NCBI GenBank assembly: GCA_029204225.1
Contig: CM055101.1
Location: 57,398,920 to 57,462,919 of the forward strand
Length of the DNA stretch: 64,000 nt
Source of the DNA: Diphasiastrum complanatum
Lineage: Eukaryota > Streptophyta > Lycopodiopsida > Lycopodiales > Lycopodiaceae
Direction of reading: 5' to 3'
Shown piece after piece: positions 55,006 to 64,000 of this stretch. The notes beneath the pieces were generated by a model. It did no database searches. It worked only from the letters and a program-made list of their open reading frames with translations, and was not told the DNA's origin. A program made the position numbers and the translations under genes. Positions within the stretch are counted from its first letter, which is position 1; each line of letters opens with the position of its first letter.

Positions 55006-58000
55006 TCAATGAATGAATGTACACAAACCTCACCATAGGCTATACCCATCTCCCAGAGATACTGATGATGATCTGTCTGTCCTACATCCCATGTAGGTTC
55101 AACTTTCCATGCTTGACGTTGCCAACTCTGATTTGACCAGTACATAAGCCTCCCACCAAGGAGCCTATCTCACCAGAACATCCATCATAGCGTCCAAGCC
55201 AAAGCAAATGCAAACTAGATCCACTATCATGATGAATAACTCACCCACGATCCATAGCATATCAGGTAGGATAGCTCCAGAACCCTGTACCCTCCTGTAC
55301 CATCTGATCACCAAGTATCCATTACCTGCTGATAGCTCCCCAAGAATCTATCTACCTATAGTGCAACTAGACTCTAACTGGATCTAACCAAGAGCTGCAT
55401 CCTACTTACCAAAAGATGATGGATAGACACAACATGTGACGCCAACCTGGAGATAACTGTGCATATAACCATGCAGCTCACCTGATCACTCGCCAAAGTA
55501 TCAGCTATCACTCCTTGAGCAACCATCTCCATCCCTATCAGCTCACAACCATGGGCATGTTGGATCCACATCACCCCGTAATGCACTCCATGCCCTCAGG
55601 ATATGTACCACCCCAGGTACACTCCATGCAACCTACCTCCAAGTAGGCATGACCCATCCCTGGGTCATGATGCACTAGCTGAAGAACATCGTCCATACAT
55701 CAGACAACATATCATACCTGAGCAACTGTAGCACCTCCCTGAGTGCCACCCCAATGGACTCGTCATCCACATACTATGCTCACCTGATGTCTCCGATTCT
55801 GGTCACCATCCTGCTAGACAAGCCGAACTCCAAAGCATCACCTGATCCACCTGGCTCCTAGCATCTGCTCGCTCTCCCTGGCTATGTGCCACCCGACACC
55901 ATGCCACCACAAGCATATCCCTGAGTCGCTGCTCAAGGGATCTCGAGACCATTGTCTCCCTGATTGTACTTAGGTATATGGCTCTGAGTGACTTCCTCTA
56001 GGCTTATCCTTGATCTCACCACCTGAGAATCTACACCATGGAAATTCCAACACTTGTGCCAAGCCTAGACTCCTGGAAATACAGCCAACTGCATGAAAGC
56101 TATAGATAGCTTATCCACTCCTGTGATGGTAGATGTCTCCCCATCGATGCCAATGTCCAAAATTGGCCCTATGCTGTAATGACATCCTGTACTCCCAAAT
56201 GAGCACACCATGAAGTCCTCACCATCAGCGTCCCCTATAGTAGATCGCTAGCAAAAGACCCATCATGGTGCTTGCCCTCCGATCACACCCCGTGCGATCT
56301 CCATCAGCTCTCCAACCTAGAGCTGGCTCTCAAAGCTTCACGCTTTGACCATTTGCATTTGCAATGTTTAGATTCCATCATGAATCCCACCTGTAAGTCC
56401 TGACCATTTGACTTACCGACTGCAAAACCGCAAAATCATCACACTCACCACTCGCCAAGAGCATCCAAAGTGTGATTATTGACCCGTTCTTCATCCTCTG
56501 CATTTCCCACATACAGCTCGTCCAATGCAAGTCCGCTATCTTGCCTAATGGCTTTCAACTGGCACCACCTCGCACTTCCATCACCTGTGACCCGCCAAAA
56601 TGTGTGTACCTCCAAGCTAGCCCATATTTCCCTCTGAACGAAAAATTTTCAAGCTACAGATGCGTGTGTCAATGCAGCTATCACCTGACTCGACAATGCC
56701 ACTATCAATCATACCTGTGAGAGCGTTCCCCCAAAATGCCACTTGACGTTGGTTGGTTTGAACCCCAAAAGTTGAACCTGATCACAAAAATTTTTCACCT
56801 GTAACCGGCATACCATGCCTACCTCTCACCTGTGATTGCTTGCCCTCTCAAAATTGTCGCCAATGATGAGTAGTCACGACGCCAAACTGCACTTTCGTCG
56901 CCAAAACTAGCTTTCTCCACACAATTCCACTACCATTCGCTCCCATACTGTATTTACTGCCTCCAAACACCCTGTTACCCTATCAGGAGTAAGTAATAAT
57001 GATTCCAAAGCAATAATGCCTCATTGTACCACCCTGTAGCAGGTTTCGCCAGCCAAAAATTGTCCCGAATTTGGCCATACGGTACCCAAATAGCAAATGT
57101 AGCCCATCACTAGGTCCCCCGCACTCCGCTCGATAGAATGGCAATAAAAACACCCCAAAACACATTTTTCCCTGCTTTGTGACGTTGCTCTGTCCGCTGG
57201 CTCTGAGCAGCCAGTTTCAGAGGTCATTTTGGCCCAAGGATGGCCAAAAAAGGTGCCTTCTAGCTAAAGATAGGTCCATTTCCAAAATGCCCTGCAAATT
57301 TGAACTGATTCTTCATAATGAAGATTTTTAATGAAGAATGGCATTTCATGCCCTTCAGGTCCAATTTGCACTTCAAGGTGAAAATTTTTAATGAAGAAGG
57401 GGTGCCCTTTGCACTTCTTTGCCCTTTAGGCCACTTCGGGTCCACTTCATTTTCCATCCAATGGTGCACTTTAATCCCACGACCCACATAAGTTCACAAA
57501 GTCTTCATCTTGGTCGTTCATTTCGATGGAACCCGAATCAACAATTGTTAGCAAATCTAGGCAATAATACGTCCTCCTTCACATGTCAAGCACCTCCGGC
57601 CGCTACAGGCCTGACTTGGATGGCCGTGCGACCTTCCTCGCGACCCTCCTTCTCTCTCCTCTTCTTCATATACTGAGCTATGGCTTCTCTTGGCTACCTC
57701 CAAGAATCTGGTCTTGCTACTTTCTCTCTCCATGGCGAACAGCGGCTGCCTGGTAGATGATTCGCGCCCCTGAAGCACCCACACACAGTATGTTACAGCC
57801 ACCAAAGAAGATCTGTGTAGGGAAAGATCCAAACATTACTTGTCTGAAACCCTTGGCTACCATGAAGTTGCTTGATCCCCATAGATTTATGCACTTCTTG
57901 CTTCCGAATTATTCCGCGGCTACCCACGGCCCTCTGGAAATTACTTCTTACTGGTAGGGCGCCCCTTTGCATGTTTACAGCACCATTAATGGTTTCCTAC

Positions 58001-58625
58001 AACCCAAGATCCATGCTTTTCTACCTGTAAACCCTTGCAGTCATTTCCATAGCTTCTGAGAAGAAGATTAATTGCTCTTCTAATGCTTCATGGATGTCCC
58101 TGGTACTTCACTAGTAGCTTGGCCCCTACAATAAGATGTTGGGTAGCAATTTATAGTGCCCAATTCTGTCAAGTACAGAGAAAGATCCGTGGCTTTCCGT
58201 TTTTCTTCAACTAGGCCACTTTTTGGCAATTCACAGAACTGCTCCTTTCTCCTAACACTGTAAATGGATTTCAAAATCCTCTCAGCCCTGAGATGCTACT
58301 ACCCTGCTCCACCTTTAGATCTACTTAACTCAATAATTGACGGGACTATTGAAGAAGTTCTGGCCAATTTTCCGTCACAGCCATTTTTTGAAGCAACACA
58401 CCATTTTTGAGCAAATTTTTAGAATTCTTCCAAGAATTCTCCTACGACGATCATTCTGATCTTCCCCGAAGCTCCAATCGAAGGAACTTTGCTGTCTCTA
58501 GCCAACCGGACTGCCTATACCCCGTATGGAGTCCTCTCTCATGAGACGCTTTGAGTGCTATTTTTCCTTGTGAAAGACATTATCCCATAGCTCCACCGGA
58601 TCATGCATACCTGCTACACCCTGAT
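55006..58625 (-). mobile_element. Internal region of a non-coding LTR element
   Basis: Bounded on the right by a primer-binding site and LTR. It is relatively GC-rich (catgcc/cacctg words) and full of short open frames on both strands, with no recognisable gag or pol motif. This fits a large non-autonomous retrotransposon derivative; alternatively it is too decayed to recognise. The right part, 57,280-58,330, may share ancestry with 15.35-16.4 kb. Confidence 0.55.
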
Positions 58626-59108
58626 GCTCTGATACCAAGTTGAAATTCTGTTAGGATCTAGTGTAGTATCCAGATCACATCACACAATCACCATAGCCAC
58701 TCCTCACAAGCTCTCAAAGATGGCACAACAAAAGTTGTTAGATTACAAATAAACACTGTACATATAGAGTATTCACAAACTGCATGAAAAGGCAGGTGTT
58801 CTAAAAATTGGCCTACCACCTGTCAAACTAGGGTCGGGCCCAATATGGCCAAATTCGACCGGACAAACTTGGGCATGCCCCCAAGTATAGCAAGTACTGT
58901 AAATAACTCTGTACAGGCTAATTTCTTCGTATGTGTGGCTACTCGGCTAACCCAAGTAGCCGGCTATGGATCAGTGCCTGATCAATATATCCTAATGGGT
59001 CACGTCCCGATCACAACCATATATAGTATACCAAATAAACTGTACAGTAATTACATCATCACATTTAGAGCTTATACTAATGAATCATATCAAAACTGAT
59101 TTCTAACT
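58626..59108 (-). repeat. Primer-binding site and LTR, minus orientation (471 bp)
   Basis: Primer-binding site TGGTATCAGAGC on the minus strand (58,637-58,626) adjoins the LTR 58,638-59,108. On the minus strand the LTR runs from AGTTAGAAAT to TTTCAACT. It is followed by ATGGC (59,109), matched by GCCAT at 54,052, which is consistent with a 5-bp target duplication separated by inversion. LTR ends are AG...CT, not TG...CA. Confidence 0.8.
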
Positions 59109-60185
59109 ATGGCGCCATCAAGGAAGCCGTGCTTCTCAATCGACTCTGTGCTTCTATTCAATGAGACAGATGATAATGGATTATGGGTGCCAAGAAAATA
59201 TTCAAAAACCTCTTGGGTTTTGATACATCCATCATCAAGAGGAGCATTTCAAAAAAGCAAAAGGTCAAAACTATCATTTCGATCTTATTTGAAGGCCAGA
59301 ATTTTGGATTTCAGAACATCATCAATATCAAGGTAGAATTGCAAAAAGATCTAGCTGATAGTGGGATCTTTTTTTATGAATCAATGTACATTCCTGATAT
59401 AAAAGAAGATTTTAGACAAATAGTCCCAATTCCATTACCTAATTTTGAAAGTGATGAATGGATTGCACCAGATGCTGTAGTTTCAAAATCATTTTGTTGC
59501 AAAATATATAATGATGTAAGCAATTCATTAAAGATAAGCACAGGATCAAAAATAGACAGATTGAGTTGTTTATTTTCCTGAATATATTTGTGGATTTTTT
59601 TTCAAGTGTCAATGTACACAAAATCCCAACAATGTTTGTATGCGAAAATCTATCAAATAATTTATTATCTGAACTTATGGATGAAGGCTGGGACAAAAGA
59701 TCAGATGGAGAAAAAAAATGCAGAATTAAAATGTCTTCTATGTGCTTCCGTTATCAAATTGAAAAACAAATATTGAACTTATGCTTCCATTATCAAAGAT
59801 GGAAAAAAATAAAGGTAAATGGGTGCCACTCGATCAAGAGTTGGAAGCCTGGTGGACATTCAAAACGAAAAAAATATAAAAATATATGCAATGATGTCGT
59901 TTTGACATGTGTTGAGGCGGAAGAAGATTGGAGTCCAAATTATATCAGGCGGAAACTATTGCTCTACAAGATAATGTACTTTCAAACTTCAGATTCGTTT
60001 TCAACAGTAAACTCGTAAGTAAACTATAAACACTTGATTCTTTATGAATAGTTTCAATCAAAACAATCTGTGTATTTATTATAACTCAGTTTGTATTAGT
60101 TTTATGCAGGGTACGTGAAAGACATGAGCTCGAGATCAAATGCAAAGATAGTGGCGAAACGATCACATTTATGGAAGAACACTAA
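59109..60185 (+). pseudogene. Unidentified gene P1 (copy c, longest)
   Basis: The 5' exon MAPSRKPCFSIDSVLLFNET (59,109) is followed in another frame by SIIKRSISKKQKVKTIISIL. It is fused at about 59,330 to LADSGIFFYESMYIPDIKED and VPIPLPNFESDEWIAPDA. The next exon reads FVCENLSNNLLSELMDEGWD, KMSSMCFRYQIEKQI and KWVPLDQELEAWWTFKTKK (shifted near 59,810), then TCVEAEEDWSPNYIRRKLLL with a GTAAGT donor at 60,016. The terminal exon, after 'ttttatgcag', reads VRERHELEIKCKDSGETITF, then MEEH and stop. This copy shows the most coding text but still has breaks. Function unknown. Confidence 0.55.
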
Positions 60186-60301
60186 GATTCACTATCAGCA
60201 CACTATTATGGACACAACTTGATTGTAATAATCTATACTGATATCAATAAAAACTCCATAAATGGGTTGTTACCTGGAAAATGATTGTATCTTTTTTGTT
60301 T

Positions 60302-61437
60302 TGTATTTCTATTTACAAATGGATCTCTGTTCAGCAAATTTTTCTATATTTTCAGTATCACTATTAAGAACTGATAAGGGAACATTCTCTCTTCTATAAT
60401 CTCGCCTTCCTCTGTCTCGGGAAGGACTTCTATGCCTTTTAAGGCAAGAGGCCTCTCTGCTATAATATCGCCTTTCTCTGTATTGGGAAGGACTTCTATT
60501 CCTTTTTGATCATGTATAATAATATCTACATCTTGAGCAACCTGAGAGGTTGTTAAGGCAGGACCAGCTTGTTTTTGAGGGCCCTTGATTTCAGGTGCAA
60601 CGCTTACTCCGTTCTATACATAGGTTATGATCAATTCTTGCAAAATCTATATACATCGTCAGTAGTATATGGCTCAGGAGTGAATTGTCATCACAAAACA
60701 CGTGAATTAGCAAATTGCAAACAATGATAGTAAAGAAATACGAATCGGAATGAAAGGAATTACAAATTGAACAGAATATTACATTTTCAATATCTACATC
60801 CACTTTTAAATTATACCACTCAAAAAGAACTTTGTATTATACATGACGAATTATGCACAATTGAAAGCGTCCATTTGCTGTACACACTACATATATTGGA
60901 CACCAAAATTAGTAAAATTATGACAAAAAATTTATTTATGCTGTGATGATAGATTTAAACTAAAGAAAAAATACATGCAGATCAGAGATAAATAGAATAT
61001 ACCTTGAGAGCTTTATGGTTCTCTCTCCAATTGAGGTTGTCGTTGTCGTATTTCTCGAACGACATCATGAAGTGGAAAATCAAATTCTCTACATGTATTA
61101 CAACTGAGGTTACTGTTACACATAGAAAATTTGATACTCCCTCCTTATTTATCTTTTACAGAAAGAATGTTCAGGCTCCAATGCCAACTGCAACAATCAA
61201 AATACAAATATCGATAAATCCTTATAAAAACAATGCCGACTGCAACCAATCCAAATTAAAGCAACAAAAACAACTGAGCAATCCTTATTAATTCTCATAT
61301 GGAATCAAATAAAATTTTGCCACTGGATTGCATTCGATGAGATATACAGCCTTATCAAAATTTGCTTCTTTTGCCTTCATCGCTCCCATAGAAAATGGAC
61401 TAGCAACAAAACTACACCATGAGAATCGGAACTAATC
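60302..61437 (-). pseudogene. Unidentified minus-strand gene (copy 4, partial)
   Basis: Exon at about 60,605-60,310: NGVSVAPEIKGPQKQAGPAL, then IEVLPNTEKGDIIAERPLAL and KGIEVLPETEEGEIIEE, showing the tandem IEVLP repeat more cleanly than at 37.7 kb. Exons at about 61,185-61,010 (LNILS...) and 61,437-61,290 (SDSHGVV...) are badly frameshifted. The H3-like part is absent; homology is replaced near 61,437. Confidence 0.5.
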
Positions 61438-61960
61438 ATTGAACATCTTTGAGATCTTCGGCTGAAATCACCAATTTGATGGTTACACCTTGAGCGCACA
61501 TTGTCTCTTCTCCCTAGTGTTGACGATGTACATAATGATGAGCTTTTACTCAGCGGAAACATTCTAGCTACAATAAGGGTCTGATTTATTTTTATTTGTA
61601 AAATCTGATTTTGCTTAGCTTCTATAAATCTGCCTATTGGCATTGCTACATGTGAAATCACATGGATCTTATGTGGCCATTGTGTCATGTTGCTTGAATC
61701 ATGAACTCGTAGGAAAAACCGTGACAAGTTTTTCTTAAACCGATTTCTTATACTCATTTTTTACACAAGCAAATAATACTTTATATGAGTAGAAGACTTT
61801 AAAAATTGAGAAGTTGTATAAAATGTAGGTTTTTTGCGGATAACTCAAAACAAAATAAGCTCACCAACCTGACAACATGCAATACCAGTGACATTATATA
61901 GTGCAATCTTCCCTACTATGTATTTGCTTATAGCCATTATGATCAGTTATATTTTGTATA
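61438..61960 (+). pseudogene. P2 3' end and Cys-rich exon (copy at 61.6 kb)
   Basis: From 61,510 'gttgacgatgtacataatgatgag' matches the P2 end. It is followed by the 'ctagctacaataagg' segment and a frameshifted copy of the Cys-rich exon (about 61,650). More indels are seen here than in the other copies. Confidence 0.5.
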
Positions 61961-62911
61961 GTCCTTATCTTTATATTCAAGCATTCATTAACTATTGAGA
62001 TCTAGCTATAATAAATAGATTGCATATAGCAAACTAGGAGTAGTTTCGATTTAAATGTACATAAGTACAGGGGCAAATCCATGCCATACAAATACTTTTA
62101 CTTGTTGTATGAAGAACAGGTGATGTATAGTTTTCGTGTAAATCTTCAGGCATATCCATGACTTTCCAAGATCACACAAGCTATCCTCCTAGTTTATGAA
62201 ACTTAAAACCTAATCCTATCTTATTAACAAGTTAAACATACATGTGTACATATACAACTACTAAAGAGTTTAACCCTAACATTCACAATAAGATTAGCAC
62301 AATTCCAACATCATTCCAATCCCTATGAATGCAATAGATCTTGCACAAATCCATGTGCTTTTAGAGAACCTTAGGTTATCAACCCGTTATTATACTAAAT
62401 ATTATCCTAACATATGCCTAGGATTCATTTAAGGAATTAAGTCAAAAAGAGATCTTTTGATAGAGAGAGGAGAGGGAAGAGGGAGAAGAAGGAGAATGGT
62501 GGTAATGAAAGAATATGTCACCCTTATATAAGCAATACCCTTTTGGCTCTACGTAAGAGACAAGGCTAAGTGGAGGACATCCATTTGGTAGACTTGTGAA
62601 GAGAGCAACACTGCTTGTCCGTAGGATGACATTGGATCGATCTTGACCATCAAAATTACATCATGTGAAATCTGGGGGGGGTTTTTTCCAGAATACCAAT
62701 ATTAAGTAGAGACATACAAATAAATGAAAAAGTCACCCCAACACTGTATGTATTGAAAAAGGTTGCCAAATGTAGTTAGTAGATAGCAACCATGAGAGAG
62801 AGGAGAGAGAGAGAGGAGAGAGAGAGGAGAGAGGAGAGGAGAGAGAGAAGAGGAGAGAGGAGAGGAGAGGAGAGGAGAGAGAGAGGAGAGAGAGAGAGAA
62901 GAGAGAGAGGA

Positions 62912-62945
<34 letters not shown>

Positions 62946-63450
62946 GTTTGTTGGGTATTCATTATTAGCATCTCTCTACAACTATCTCTCAAGATGAATT
63001 GAAGAGACATCAGTCACTAATCATCTGAACGATTTCAAACAACTGCTCAACTAGCTAGCTATAGTGGGTTTGTCAATATCGGACAAAGACGCCAACCTAT
63101 CTCTTCTATCCAGTCGTCTTCCTTCTTATGACAATCTATTTATTGCTATTGAGCAATACACTTGAGCTGTCTCTATAGAAGCTTGATAGCAAGTTTATTG
63201 CAGAAATAAGTAAGAAGGAGAGCTTATCCAGCTCATTGATACAAAGACAGTCATCCACTATTCGACCAAGCAATAGTCCAAGAAGAATAATCCAAATGAC
63301 AAGAACACTAAAGTTGAGTATACTGATTCAAACTAGCAATAACAATAGCAACGAAAACCGAAGACCAAACTCTTTTGCAAATATTGCAAGAAGAGAGAGA
63401 GAGAAGGGTAAGCAATCATCATTGTGGATCTTAGTGTTAATGGATGTAGG
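61961..63450 (+). pseudogene. Copia gag fragment (copy 3)
   Basis: Third copy of the 46.3-47.5 kb segment: TATA-like 'cccttatataag' near 62,524, an impure GA tract, damaged central gag text (ETSVTNHLNDFKQLL near 63,010), and the knuckle start near 63,380. Many one-base indels make it the most decayed copy. Confidence 0.65.
62792..62941. repeat. Interrupted (GA)n / GAGAGG tract
   Basis: About 150 bp of GA units mixed with 'gagagg' words, at the same place where copies at 47.0 and 48.2 kb carry shorter, purer GA runs. Confidence 0.95.
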
Positions 63451-63479
63451 GTTCATGCTTAGTGTTAATGGATCTTAGT

Positions 63480-63642
63480 GTTAATTGTGGATTATCTATG
63501 CATGCTAGATTTTGATTTATGCTATGACTCTCATGGGATCGAACCTCCGCCTGACAACTAACATCATCTCCTTGATGCTTGTGTGCTTGGATCTTGGGTT
63601 GAGGAAATAAAGCCACTACAATTTTGGTGCCGTTCCCGGGGA
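63480..63642 (+). mobile_element. Gypsy LTR 3' end and primer-binding site
   Basis: 'ccactacaatt' is followed by TGGTGCCGTTCCCGGGGA at 63,625-63,642. It differs in two positions from the primer-binding site typical of Tat/Athila gypsy elements (TGGCGCCGTTGCCGGGGA). Upstream sequence is repeated at 47,570-47,720. The element would extend beyond the window. Confidence 0.7.
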
Positions 63643-64000
63643 GCTATGTCAATTTCTCATAATGCAACATGTTTGGATGGATGTTAGCTTGCATTAGGCA
63701 TCTTGTTTTGAAGATTAAAATTGCATTTTAGGGTTAGATTGAGTAATTTTGCTAGTGGATTGGCTTGTTTGAAATCTAATGTGATTGTTGAGTAGGGAAG
63801 CTATTTAGGTCATAATTCTTAAGATCCATTTGGATATGAGAAATCAGAAAAAACAACCAACATCAGTCATTTCTGTCAGATTTGAACAAAAAGCAGACAA
63901 AATTGTCATCAGAGCTGATAACTTTTTGTCCTCTTATTAGTAACCTTCACCGAGTTACGGGAAGCTTCAATTTCAGTCACAAAACCTTCAGATTGAAGGG
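63643..64000 (+). other. Leader of the gypsy element, no ORF
   Basis: AT-rich sequence following the primer-binding site. No gag is recognised before the window ends. Confidence 0.4.

Noticed and set aside
55006-58625. Several 60-90-codon ORFs in the GC-richer block
   Set aside because: They occur on both strands without shared motifs and fit chance openings in a non-coding retroelement interior.

Overview
This window is repeat-dense nuclear DNA of a land plant, most likely a seed plant with a large, transposon-filled genome. The evidence is plant-type Ty3/gypsy and Ty1/copia retrotransposons (copia primer-binding sites complementary to initiator tRNA-Met), En/Spm-type CACTA transposon remnants, long (GA)n/(CT)n microsatellites, spliceosomal introns and a plant class I small heat-shock protein gene. 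I cannot name the species. No bacterial-type operons, rRNA, tRNA genes or CRISPR arrays are seen.

Layout. 1-2.7 kb: one arm of a large inverted repeat carrying a CACTA second-ORF fragment, then a copia LTR end. 3.4-5.8 kb: a 26-bp minisatellite and a 917-bp tandem duplication. 5.8-13.7 kb: an old, decayed gypsy element split by a much younger chromovirus (6,695-12,503). The chromovirus has a nearly open gag-pol but unusual inverted terminal LTRs, flanked by the 5-bp duplication AGAAT. 16.7-19.25 kb: gypsy protease/RT scraps around a decayed histone H3-like gene. 19.26-29 kb: CACTA-derived sequence with two copies of a Transposase_24-type ORF and a broken TNP2-type transposase, together with the second arm of the inverted repeat. 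29.8-30.8 kb: the only gene that looks intact, a heat-shock-element-driven class I sHSP gene with one intron. 32-35.8 kb: copia fragments and an internally deleted copia element with both LTRs.

36-46 kb and pieces up to 62 kb: a multi-copy module of intron-bearing coding segments I do not recognise. Its clearest member is a minus-strand ORF with an obvious histone H3 C-terminal half. This ORF faces a second unidentified gene (P2) across a G-box-rich divergent promoter, and further minus-strand exons converge on a third gene (P1). All copies here are damaged. Around 49-50 kb a segmental copy of the CACTA plus sHSP region has lost most of the heat-shock domain and is a pseudogene. 53.7-59.1 kb appears to be an inversion between two oppositely oriented LTRs. 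The window ends with more copia gag fragments and the primer-binding site of a Tat/Athila-like gypsy element.

Functionally, one host gene (the sHSP) is embedded in layers of transposons. The most unusual content is the repeated H3-like module and the two inverted-LTR structures.
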